Shown: one piece after another, positions 38,937 through 46,413 of the stretch | How positions within the stretch are numbered: the stretch's first letter is position 1 | Layout: each line of letters starts with the position of its first letter | Source: Limimaricola sp027213785 | Lineage (GTDB): Bacteria > Pseudomonadota > Alphaproteobacteria > Rhodobacterales > Rhodobacteraceae | Direction of reading: 5' to 3' | Length of the DNA stretch: 64,000 nucleotides | Assembly: GCF_050847355.1 (NCBI RefSeq) | Contig: NZ_CP193755.1 | Location: 2,356,001 to 2,420,000, forward strand | Notes under the pieces: model-generated | The model's input: the letters and a program-made list of their open reading frames with translations, nothing else | Databases searched by the model: none | What the model was told of the DNA's origin: nothing | Translations under genes and position numbers: made by a program

Positions 38937-39524
38937 TCAGTCCTCCATGACCTCTCGCACGCGGGCCTTCAGATCCGGAAGAACCTCCTCGCCGAACCAC
39001 GGGTTGCGCTTGAGCCATGCGGTATTGCGCCACGACGGATGAGGCAAGGGAAACAGCTCGGGGCCGTATTCGCGCCAGCGTCGCACCCGTTCGGTCACGC
39101 CCGGCCCGCGACCCAGATGCCAGTTCATCGCCGCGCCGCCGATCAGCACGGTGAGCCGGATATCGCTCAGCTCGGACAGCACCCGGTCGCGCCAGACCTG
39201 CGCGCAGACCGGCGGCGGCGGCAGGTCGGAGCCCTTGGCGTCATATCCGGGAAAGCAGAAGGCCATCGGCACGATGGCCACGCGCGTTCGATCGTAGAAG
39301 GCGTCCTCGTCGAGGCCCAGCCAGTCGCGCAGGCGGGTGCCGGAGCGATCCCAGAACGGGGTGCCGGCCTCGTGCACGCGAAGCCCCGGCGCCTGGCTCG
39401 CGATCAGGAGCCGGGCGCCGGGGCGAAACCAGACCACCGGACGCGGCGCGTGGCGCGTCGCGGTGGCGGCAAAGCGGTCGGCGCAGAGGCGGCAGGCGGA
39501 AAGATCGGAACGAAGCTGGTCCAT
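38937..39524 (-). CDS. Uracil-DNA glycosylase superfamily protein
   Basis: 195 residues. UDG-superfamily elements are visible: the water-activating-region motif LLIASQAPGLRVHEAGTPFWDRSGTRLRDWLG (family-4-like GxAPG), a middle strand VAIVPMAFCFPGY, LTVLIGGAAMNWHL, and the C-terminal LPHPSWRNTAW motif (DNA-intercalation H-P-S). Two N-terminal cysteines (CRLCADRF) match only part of the four-Cys FeS set of family 4/5 enzymes, so an iron-sulfur cluster is doubtful. Base-excision function is inferred. Confidence 0.85.
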   Translation of the reverse strand: MDQLRSDLSACRLCADRFAATATRHAPRPVVWFRPGARLLIASQAPGLRVHEAGTPFWDRSGTRLRDWLGLDEDAFYDRTRVAIVPMAFCFPGYDAKGSDLPPPPVCAQVWRDRVLSELSDIRLTVLIGGAAMNWHLGRGPGVTERVRRWREYGPELFPLPHPSWRNTAWLKRNPWFGEEVLPDLKARVREVMED

Positions 39525-39567
39525 CGCCGATCATCTATGTGCCCAAGGCCCCCGCGCAAGGGCCCGA

Positions 39568-39642
39568 TCAGACCCGGCGGCCGCCGCGCAGGAACTTGCG
39601 TGCGAGTTTCCAGATCGCGAAATACTTGACGAACTTGCGCAT
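39568..39642 (-). CDS. 24-residue basic mini-protein
   Basis: Minus-strand frame MRKFVKYFAIWKLARKFLRG then GRRV. It has a very strong Shine-Dalgarno (AAGGAG, 7 bases before the ATG), no acidic residues and about ten Lys/Arg. An amphipathic helix is likely. Too short for usual gene finders. It could be a membrane-associating peptide or a toxin-like peptide; no homology can be asserted. Confidence 0.55.
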   Translation of the reverse strand: MRKFVKYFAIWKLARKFLRGGRRV

Positions 39643-39783
39643 GACGTCACTCCTTCACTAAGGGGGTTTGGCCACTAAACGCGCGGCCGAAGCCGAAGGT
39701 CCATGCGGTGGCGAAGGATACGCAAGGCCCTGACGGGAAACAGTCCCCCAGTTTGGCGAGGATTTCGGCGCTCTTTCGCCTTA

Positions 39784-39804
39784 AAGCCCTTCTAGACAGG
39801 GCTT
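39784..39804. promoter_or_regulatory. Inverted repeat upstream of the capsule-export genes
   Basis: AAGCCCT / AGGGCTT separated by TCTAGAC, 64 bp before the ATPase start codon. It lies in the only promoter-sized gap of this unit. It may be an operator or a 5' UTR hairpin. Confidence 0.4.
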
Positions 39805-39867
39805 CAGGGCATCCGATACCGGCCCTATGTGGTTGAACGGGGCGACGAGGGCAGAAACGGGGAGCCG

Positions 39868-40521
39868 ATGCTCGAATTCGATGAGGTCAGCAAGTCCTTC
39901 TGGACCGGCAAACGGCGCAAGGTGATCCTCGACCGGGCCTCGTTCCGGGTCGAGCTCGGCCGTTCGCTCGGGATCCTGGCGCCGAACGGCACCGGCAAGA
40001 CGACGCTGATCAACATGATGGCCGGGCTGGAAAAGCCCGATGAGGGGCGGATCATCCGCAGCTCCCGGATTTCCTTTCCGCTCGGCTTCATGGGCGGCGT
40101 GGTGCCGCGTCACAGCGCGCGGGAGAACGCGCGTTACATCGCCCGCCTCTACGGGCTCGATCCCGATTACGTCGAGGCCTTCTGCCGATGGCTCTGCGGC
40201 ATCGCCGAATATTTCGATCGTCCCGTCGGCACCTACAGCCAAGGCATGCGCGCGCGTTTCGGCTTTTCGTTGATGCTGGCGCTCGATTTCGACATCTACC
40301 TGATCGACGAGGGCATGCCACAGACCACGGATGCCGAGTTCAACCGCAAGGCGGGCGAAATATTGCGCGAGCGGCTGGAAACGACGACGGTCGTGATCGT
40401 CTCGCACCAGCCGCAGACGCTGGAACGCTTTGCCCGGCAGGCCGCCGTGCTCCGCCACGGCCAGCTGCACATGTTCGACAGTCTCGAGGAGGCACGGGAG
40501 CTCTATGACTACCAAGCCTAG
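39868..40521 (+). CDS. Polysaccharide-export ABC ATPase (KpsT-like)
   Basis: 217 residues from MLEFDEVSKSFWTGKRRKVI, with GGGGAG upstream. Motifs: Walker A APNGTGKTTL, DEGRIIRSSRISFPLGFMGG (region typical of capsule and O-antigen exporters), signature YSQGMRARFGFSL, Walker B IYLIDEGMPQ and switch His in VIVSHQPQTL. The family is the KpsT/BexA/CtrD ATPase of ABC-2 capsule exporters. The partner permease KpsM is not in this window. It overlaps the KpsE-like gene by 17 bp. Confidence 0.9.
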   Translation: MLEFDEVSKSFWTGKRRKVILDRASFRVELGRSLGILAPNGTGKTTLINMMAGLEKPDEGRIIRSSRISFPLGFMGGVVPRHSARENARYIARLYGLDPDYVEAFCRWLCGIAEYFDRPVGTYSQGMRARFGFSLMLALDFDIYLIDEGMPQTTDAEFNRKAGEILRERLETTTVVIVSHQPQTLERFARQAAVLRHGQLHMFDSLEEARELYDYQA

Positions 40522-42214
40522 GGTGACCCGCTACCGTCTGCGCGCAGGCGCGCCGCTCGCTCCGCCCGCGCTCGAGGCGGCCCGGGGCGTCGCCGATGCC
40601 GACACCGAGGCCAGCACAGTCGAGGCCGAAGCCGGGCAGAGGCAGGCCGGGACCGCCGTCGCGATGCGCCCGGTTCAGCAATGGCTGGCCGAGGACGAGG
40701 CCGGGCCGGCCGACGCTGCCCGACCCGCGACGCCGGCCTCGGCGTCCGGCGGCAGCTTCGCCGATGTCGAGGACGAGATCGACCGGATCCGCCAGGAGGG
40801 GCTGAGCGGCAGGCAGCTGCGCATGGCGCGGCGCGTGGCGCAGAAGCAGGGGCTGGAGGTGAGCTCGGATTACGATGCGGTGCGCCAGCTTCGCGCCCGC
40901 GGTGTCGATCCGTTCCAGCGCTCGAACATCATCGAGCTGGTCGTGCCACGGCAGCAGGACGATGAGACCGGGATCTCGCCCCGCGTGCAGCTTCCCTCCA
41001 CCGTGCCCGATCCCGATCGCAGCCTGCCCTCGACCGAGCGGTCTGACCCCGGTGCCTCGGCCGAGCGCCGCGCCTCCGAGATCGGTCGGATCCAGCGCGA
41101 CCTCGCGAAGCGCCGCCGCCGCCGCATGGCGCTCCTGTGCCTGCGGCTGGCGCTCTTCGTGTTGCTGCCGACGGTGCTGGCCGGCTACTACTTCTTCGCG
41201 GTCGCCACCCCGATGTACGCCACCCGCTCGGAATTCGTGATCCAGCAGGCCGAACCGCAGGCCGGCCCCGGTCTGGGCGGGCTGTTCCAGGGCACCTCGA
41301 TGGCGACGCAGCAGGACAGCATCACCGTTCAGTCCTATCTGACCTCGCGTGCGGCCATGGTCCGGCTCGACGAGGAGGAGGGCTTCAAGGAGGTGTTCTC
41401 GGACCCCGCCATCGACCCGTTGCAGCGCCTGCCCCGTCCCGCCACCAACGAGGCCGCCTACGATCTCTACCAGGATCACGTGAAAATCTCCTACGACCCG
41501 ACCGAGGGCATCGTGAAGATGGAGGTGATCGCCCCCGACCCCGAAACCTCGCAGCGCTTTTCCGAGGCGCTTCTGGGTTATGCCGAGGAACAGGTCGACC
41601 AGCTCACCGCGCGGCTGCGCACCGACCAGATGCAGGGCGCGCGAGAGAGTTACGAGACGGCCGAGGCGCGCCGCGCCGAGGCCCTGGCCAACTGGCTCAG
41701 GATCCAGCAGGAGGTGCAGCAGATCGACCCGGTGGGCGAGACCGCGGCGCGCACCTCGCAGATCTCGGCGCTCGAGACCCAGCGCCAGCAATTGCAGCTG
41801 GAGTTGCAGACCCGTCTCGCGGTGCGCCGCCCGAACGAGGCGCAGGTGAACTCGCTCAGAAGCCAGATCGCGGGCATCGAGGCGCTGATCTCGGACCTGC
41901 GCCGCGAGATGACCGAAGCATCGGAACAGGGCGCTTCGCTCGCCGCGCGCAATACCGAACTGCGCCTGGCCGAAGAGGATTACGGCTTCCAGACGCTTCT
42001 GGTGCAGCAGGCGCTGCAGCAGATGGAGGCGGCGCAGATCGAGGCGAACCGGCAGGTACGCTACCTGTCGCTCGGGGTCGAACCTGTGGCCCCGGACGAG
42101 CCGACCTATCCTAAGGCGCTTGAGAACACGGCACTGGCCTTCCTGATCTTCTCGGGCATCTACCTGATGCTCTCGCTCACCGTTTCGATCCTGCGCGAGC
42201 AGGTGTCGGGCTGA
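40505..42214 (+). CDS. Capsule-export inner-membrane protein (KpsE-like) with long N-terminal extension
   Basis: 569 residues from MTTKPRVTRYRLRAGAPL, overlapping the ATPase gene. Residues 1-200 are Ala/Glu/Pro-rich and probably disordered, with a conserved-looking EDEIDRIRQEGLSGRQLRMARRVAQKQGL segment near 90-118. A first membrane helix lies at about 208-230, followed by the Wzz/KpsE region (MYATRSEFVIQQAE, DSITVQSYLTSRAAMVRLD), a long coiled coil (about 380-520) and a second membrane helix at about 540-562. This is the polysaccharide co-polymerase/adaptor of ABC capsule export. The N-terminal extension is longer than in enterobacterial KpsE (about 380 residues in total). Confidence 0.88.
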   Translation: MTTKPRVTRYRLRAGAPLAPPALEAARGVADADTEASTVEAEAGQRQAGTAVAMRPVQQWLAEDEAGPADAARPATPASASGGSFADVEDEIDRIRQEGLSGRQLRMARRVAQKQGLEVSSDYDAVRQLRARGVDPFQRSNIIELVVPRQQDDETGISPRVQLPSTVPDPDRSLPSTERSDPGASAERRASEIGRIQRDLAKRRRRRMALLCLRLALFVLLPTVLAGYYFFAVATPMYATRSEFVIQQAEPQAGPGLGGLFQGTSMATQQDSITVQSYLTSRAAMVRLDEEEGFKEVFSDPAIDPLQRLPRPATNEAAYDLYQDHVKISYDPTEGIVKMEVIAPDPETSQRFSEALLGYAEEQVDQLTARLRTDQMQGARESYETAEARRAEALANWLRIQQEVQQIDPVGETAARTSQISALETQRQQLQLELQTRLAVRRPNEAQVNSLRSQIAGIEALISDLRREMTEASEQGASLAARNTELRLAEEDYGFQTLLVQQALQQMEAAQIEANRQVRYLSLGVEPVAPDEPTYPKALENTALAFLIFSGIYLMLSLTVSILREQVSG

Positions 42215-42217
42215 GCC

Positions 42218-42250
42218 GCTGGCGGGCGGCGCGTGACGCCGCCCGCCAGC
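42218..42250 (+). terminator. Strong hairpin after the capsule-export genes
   Basis: Perfect 14-bp stem GCTGGCGGGCGGCG / CGCCGCCCGCCAGC with loop CGTGA, 3 bases after the stop codon. No T run follows. Probably a terminator or mRNA 3' stabiliser. Confidence 0.65.
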
Positions 42251-42294
42251 CGCGCTAGACCGGGCCCCGACAGCACGCGAAAGGCCCCTGCCCC

Positions 42295-43128
42295 ATGATC
42301 GACGTCCAGATAGGCTCACTCACGGTCGGCAACGACCGCCCCCTCACCCTGATCGCCGGACCCTGCCAGCTCGAATCCTCGGACCACGCGCAGATGATCG
42401 CGGGCCAGATGGCCGAGGCCTGCGCCGCCCACGGCGCGCAATTCGTGTTCAAGGGCAGCTACGACAAGGCCAACCGCACCTCGCTTTCGGGCAAGCGCGG
42501 CCTCGGCATGGAGGCCGGGCTGCGCGTGCTCGACGACGTGAAGCGCGCCATCGGCTGCCCGGTGCTGACCGACATCCATGGCGCCGATCACTGCGCGCCC
42601 GTGGCCGAGGTGGCCGACATCCTGCAGATTCCGGCCTTCCTGTGCCGCCAGACCGATCTGCTTCTGGCCGCGGGCGAGACCGGCGCCGCCATCAACGTCA
42701 AGAAGGGCCAGTTCCTGGCGCCATGGGACATGGCCAACGTCGCCGAGAAGATCGCCTCGACCGGCAATCGCCGCATCCTCCTGACCGAGCGCGGCGTCTC
42801 CTTCGGCTACAACACGCTGGTGGCCGACATGCGGTCGCTGCCGGAGATGATGAAGACCGGCTACCCGGTGGTGATGGACGCGACCCATTCGGTGCAGCAG
42901 CCCGGCGGCCTGGGCGGTGCATCTGGCGGGCAGCGCGAATTCGCGCCGGTGATGGCGCGCGCGGCGGCGAGCCTCGGCATCGCGGCGGTGTTCATCGAGA
43001 CCCACGAAGCGCCCGACACCGCACCTTCGGACGGGCCGAACATGGTGCCGCTGTCGCAGATGCCGAAGCTGGTCGCCACGCTCATGGGCTTCGACCGTCT
43101 CGCCAAGACCGAGCCGATCCGCCTTTGA
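42295..43128 (+). CDS. kdsA: KDO-8-phosphate synthase
   Basis: 277 residues. Condenses phosphoenolpyruvate with arabinose-5-phosphate to make KDO-8-P for LPS inner core and, in some bacteria, group 2 capsule linkers. Motifs: LIAGPCQLESSDHAQMIA, FKGSYDKANRTS, DIHGADHCAPVAEVADILQIPAFLCRQTDLL, NVKKGQFLAPWDM, VVMDATHSVQQPGG and FIETHEAPDTAPSDGPNM. Metal-binding residues are consistent with the family. Its place beside capsule export genes fits KDO supply. Confidence 0.97.
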   Translation: MIDVQIGSLTVGNDRPLTLIAGPCQLESSDHAQMIAGQMAEACAAHGAQFVFKGSYDKANRTSLSGKRGLGMEAGLRVLDDVKRAIGCPVLTDIHGADHCAPVAEVADILQIPAFLCRQTDLLLAAGETGAAINVKKGQFLAPWDMANVAEKIASTGNRRILLTERGVSFGYNTLVADMRSLPEMMKTGYPVVMDATHSVQQPGGLGGASGGQREFAPVMARAAASLGIAAVFIETHEAPDTAPSDGPNMVPLSQMPKLVATLMGFDRLAKTEPIRL

Positions 43129-43268
43129 GCCCCGCCGCGCGGGCCGCATCCCGGTCCGCGCCACCCCGCCTTGGCGATGCGGAAAAATGCCCCGGCGGAA
43201 GCCGCAAAAATCCCGCATCTGGCTCTTGCAGCCGCCAGCCGACAAGGTTAGACAGCCGCCACACCTGC

Positions 43269-43343
43269 TGGGGTGTAGCCAAGTGGTAAGGCAGCGGTTT
43301 TTGGTACCGTGTACCGTAGGTTCGAATCCTACCACCCCAGCCA
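43269..43343 (+). tRNA. tRNA-Gln (anticodon TTG)
   Basis: A 75-nt cloverleaf with encoded CCA: acceptor TGGGGTG/CACCCCA, D arm GCC-AAGTGGTAA-GGC, anticodon stem GCGGT/ACCGT with loop TTTTGGT (anticodon TTG), T arm GTAGG-TTCGAAT-CCTAC. It is the likely integration site of the island whose recombinase gene follows. Confidence 0.97.
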
Positions 43344-43371
43344 GGTTTTTCCTAAGTCATTGATATTGTTG

Positions 43372-43396
43372 ATGCCCCTAAACGTGACTGGGGCAT
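43372..43396. promoter_or_regulatory. Inverted repeat between tRNA-Gln and the recombinase gene
   Basis: ATGCCCC / GGGGCAT, perfect 7-bp arms 11 bases apart, 28 bp after the tRNA. Could terminate the tRNA transcript or bind a recombinase accessory factor. Confidence 0.35.
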
Positions 43397-43474
43397 GTCA
43401 CACAGAGCTGTCACACCACGGTGCAGCACTGGATGACGGGGATCTCGGACGGCCTGCTCTCGATGGAGGGTGGC

Positions 43475-45424
43475 ATGACCGCAATGAACCATGTCTTCCG
43501 AAGAGGCGCCGTCTATACGTGGCGCCGTCGACTGCCTCGCACGCTGGTCAGGCGTGGAGCGCCTGCCGTAATGCAATTGAGCTTACAAACCTGTGGATTA
43601 CCGGCCGCTAGGCGTCTCGCCGCTATTGTGACAGCGCAGAGCGAAGCTGTATTTTGGGCCATGGAACACGAAAACCTTTCCCCCGAAGAGGCCCGGCGTC
43701 TGCTGGAGCATAGCTTGCGCGACGCGCAGGCTCAGATTGCAAAGCATGAGCTTCTCGCTCTCGCAGATGGCGCGCCGAACGCGGTCGAGGCGGAACGGCG
43801 GGCCGATCTCGTATCGGGACATGCGCATAGGCTAGTGGCGACCCGTGGCCAGTCGGCACACTTCAGCGAACAGGACCGGCAATCGCTTGCGCAGGAGGGA
43901 CTGAGCGAGGAGGAATGCAACTCCGTCGTCGCCCATATGGACGTTCTGCGGGACGCGTATTTTTCTCGATCATGGACGGGCCTGATCGGTCGCAAGACCT
44001 CCGAGGCCATTGGTCGGCGGAACCTGTCAGCCCTCGACTTGATCACTGCCCGCCAGATCATTCTAAAGGGGCGCGCTGCGGCTTACCTCGAAAGCGCAGC
44101 CGCGAACGCTTCCGACGACATCAGCCCCGAGATCACTCTCGCTGCTGAAATCAGGAGGGAGGCCATGACCGCAGCCTGTGCCCCTCCTTGCGCGGATCCT
44201 GCGATGGATCGCGGTACCAACCCGTTACCAGTCCAGCCCGCAGCAGGTAACGAGGCTTGCACGACTGAGCGCTCGGACATTGCATTGACGACCATGGAAA
44301 CCAAGGAAGACGTGCCTTCCGATGACCTCGAATACGATAGTCGGATTGACGCAGTCTGTGCTCGTTTGGTCGATGACAAAAGTCGTGACGGCGTCGACGA
44401 GAAGTTTCAAACGCAGATCATGACCGCAGCCCGAATCCTGCAGCAGGTCACAGGGATCAGCGATATCCGAAACCTGAACCATAGGCATTGCGCGCGCTTC
44501 AGGGATTCCCATTACAAGCTTCCCAAAAGCTGGGGAAAAAGCCCGAAGGATCGTGACCTCACGGTGCCGCAGATCATCGAGGCTGCAGCGGACCTGCCCG
44601 CCGAGAAAAGAGGTCTGAGCGCTGCAACGATCAACCGCAATCTTGGCCTGCTGAAACAGTTGCTCGACAGAGCGGAAAGCGACGGCATTCCGGTCAGCTC
44701 AAGCATTAAGCTAGACAAGCTGCGTGTTCGATCCCACCGTCGAGCCCGGGACGACCGAAAGCCATTTAGTCTTAGCGAGATCCGCAAGGTTTTTGAGCAT
44801 CCTGTCTGGACGGGCTGCCACGGATCCACCCGCCGCCTGCGCCCTGGCGAGAAAATCATCAAGGACGGCCTGTTCTGGATTCCCCTTATTGCCGCATATA
44901 CCGGCGCCCGCCGTGCGGAGATCGCGGGCCTCGCGATCGAGGATCTCCGTCAGGACGAGAATGGCCTTTGGTTCTTCGATATCCGCTTTACGCACCTCCG
45001 CCGTCTCAAGAACGAGGCCTCGATCCGCAAGGTACCGGTTCACACTCACCTCATCGAGCTTGGCTTGATCGAGCACCTGAACGCCCGGAAAAAGTCAAAA
45101 GTTGCAGAGCTATTCCCTGACATGCGGCCGAAGCATGCCAAGGGCACCTTTGGTGATCGGCTCGACCGGAACTGGAGAATGATCGTGACGCAACAGCTCG
45201 GGAACGATGAGAACGACAATTCGCCCGAACAGGTTTTCCACTCTCTTCGCCACTATGTGGTCAACCAGCTCAAGCGCGATCCTGAACTCAAGGCAGGGTA
45301 CGAAAAAGATATCATCGGGCACGCGGGACGAGACGAAACCGAGGAGCGCTATGGGGATACGTTGCCTATCAGCATCCTCAAACCCGCTATCGAACGCCTT
45401 CCACGAGTGTTCGCATTCGACTGA
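43475..45424 (+). CDS. Tyrosine recombinase / phage-type integrase
   Basis: 649 residues from MTAMNHVFRRGAVYTWRRRL, with GGAGGG upstream; a longer frame to 43421 lacks a site. The N-terminus (VFRRGAVYTWRRRLP) matches the DUF6538 head found on many alphaproteobacterial integrases. Residues about 300-450 form the core-binding SAM-like region. The catalytic domain shows Arg (TGARRAEIAGL), HxxR (FHSLRHYVVNQL), His (DIIGHAG) and Tyr (ERYGDTL). It sits just behind tRNA-Gln, as expected for an island using the tRNA 3' end. It appears intact. Confidence 0.92.
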   Translation: MTAMNHVFRRGAVYTWRRRLPRTLVRRGAPAVMQLSLQTCGLPAARRLAAIVTAQSEAVFWAMEHENLSPEEARRLLEHSLRDAQAQIAKHELLALADGAPNAVEAERRADLVSGHAHRLVATRGQSAHFSEQDRQSLAQEGLSEEECNSVVAHMDVLRDAYFSRSWTGLIGRKTSEAIGRRNLSALDLITARQIILKGRAAAYLESAAANASDDISPEITLAAEIRREAMTAACAPPCADPAMDRGTNPLPVQPAAGNEACTTERSDIALTTMETKEDVPSDDLEYDSRIDAVCARLVDDKSRDGVDEKFQTQIMTAARILQQVTGISDIRNLNHRHCARFRDSHYKLPKSWGKSPKDRDLTVPQIIEAAADLPAEKRGLSAATINRNLGLLKQLLDRAESDGIPVSSSIKLDKLRVRSHRRARDDRKPFSLSEIRKVFEHPVWTGCHGSTRRLRPGEKIIKDGLFWIPLIAAYTGARRAEIAGLAIEDLRQDENGLWFFDIRFTHLRRLKNEASIRKVPVHTHLIELGLIEHLNARKKSKVAELFPDMRPKHAKGTFGDRLDRNWRMIVTQQLGNDENDNSPEQVFHSLRHYVVNQLKRDPELKAGYEKDIIGHAGRDETEERYGDTLPISILKPAIERLPRVFAFD

Positions 45425-45589
45425 CAGCACTAAGATCCACGTATTTGCCCACACTCGATCGAACTTGCCGAGTTCGACAGTAAAAAGTGGCGCCTACAAC
45501 CCGGACCGGCCGTTCGTGCTATGTGCAGCAAAAGACCGAAAGCAGCCCTTTTGCGACCTTCGTGCCATGTGCAGCAGGGAGCCGATGGT
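45425..45589. other. Non-coding gap with an 18-bp direct repeat
   Basis: No gene is seen. TTCGTGCTATGTGCAGCA at 45513-45530 recurs with one mismatch at 45559-45576. This may be remnant DNA from an earlier insertion. Confidence 0.5.
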
Positions 45590-45654
45590 TAGGGTCAGGA
45601 CCCATTGATTGGAGTGGAAGGGCATGATTCACCGCGCGAAAACAGAGCGGTGAT

Positions 45655-46002
45655 ATGTCTGATCTCTTCTGGCTAAGCGATGCGCAGATGGCTCGTCTGG
45701 AGCCCTACTTCCCGAAGTCCCATGGCAAGCCACGCGTCGATGACCGGCGCGTCTTAAGCGGGATTATCTTCATCAATCGCAATGGGTTGCGCTGGCGAGA
45801 TGCACCCAAGAAATACGGCCCTCACAAGACGCTCTACAACCGCTGGAAGCGTTGGAGCGACAAAGGCATCTTCGCGGCGATGATGACGGGACTGGCCGCC
45901 GAGCACGGCGAAAAGAAGACCGTGATGATCGATGCAACCTATCTGAAGGCACACCGAACGGCGTCCAGTCTGGGCGCGAAAAAGGGGGACGTGGTCGCCT
46001 GA
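45655..46002 (+). CDS. IS5-family transposase, first frame
   Basis: 115 residues (MSDLFWLSDAQMARLEPYFP). It has the helix-turn-helix/DUF4096 head (DDRRVLSGIIFINRNGLRWRDAP) and the first catalytic Asp (VMIDATYLKAHRTASS). It ends just after an A5G5 run (45979-45988). Continuation in the -1 frame joins it to the second half, as in IS427-group elements that make the full transposase by programmed frameshifting. Confidence 0.88.
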   Translation: MSDLFWLSDAQMARLEPYFPKSHGKPRVDDRRVLSGIIFINRNGLRWRDAPKKYGPHKTLYNRWKRWSDKGIFAAMMTGLAAEHGEKKTVMIDATYLKAHRTASSLGAKKGDVVA

Positions 46003-46412
46003 TCGGGCGGACAAAGGGCGGCATGAATACCAAGCTGCACGCCATTTGCGACAGCCAGGGGCGACCTTTGAGCCTGTTCGTTACCGCCGGGCAGGTCAGC
46101 GACTACATCGGCGCGCGGGCTCTGCTGAGCAGCCTGCCGAATGTCGATTGGCTGCTCGGGGATCGCGGTTACGACGCCGATTGGCTTCGGGAATTGTTGA
46201 AAGACAGGGGGATAGGCGCCTGCATCCCCGGACGGAAACAGCGCAAGATGCCAGTGAAGTATGACAAGCGCCGCTACAAGCGCCGAAACCGGATCGAGAT
46301 CATGTTCGGCAGACTCAAGGACTGGCGGCGCGTCGCCACGCGCTACGACCGATGCCCGAAGGTCTTCCTTTCCGCCATCGCTCTCGCCGCGATCGTCATT
46401 TATTGGCTATGA
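45990..46412 (+). CDS. IS5-family transposase, second frame
   Basis: The catalytic-domain part, in the -1 frame relative to the first ORF, from about GRGRLIGRTKGGMNTKLHAI to IVIYWL. It carries the second Asp (LLGDRGYDADWLRE) and Glu (RIEIMFGRLKDWRR) of the DDE triad. It probably has no start of its own and is expressed as a fusion by slippage at the A5G5 run. Confidence 0.82.
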   Translation, partial: RGRLIGRTKGGMNTKLHAICDSQGRPLSLFVTAGQVSDYIGARALLSSLPNVDWLLGDRGYDADWLRELLKDRGIGACIPGRKQRKMPVKYDKRRYKRRNRIEIMFGRLKDWRRVATRYDRCPKVFLSAIALAAIVIYWL

Positions 46413-46413
46413 G

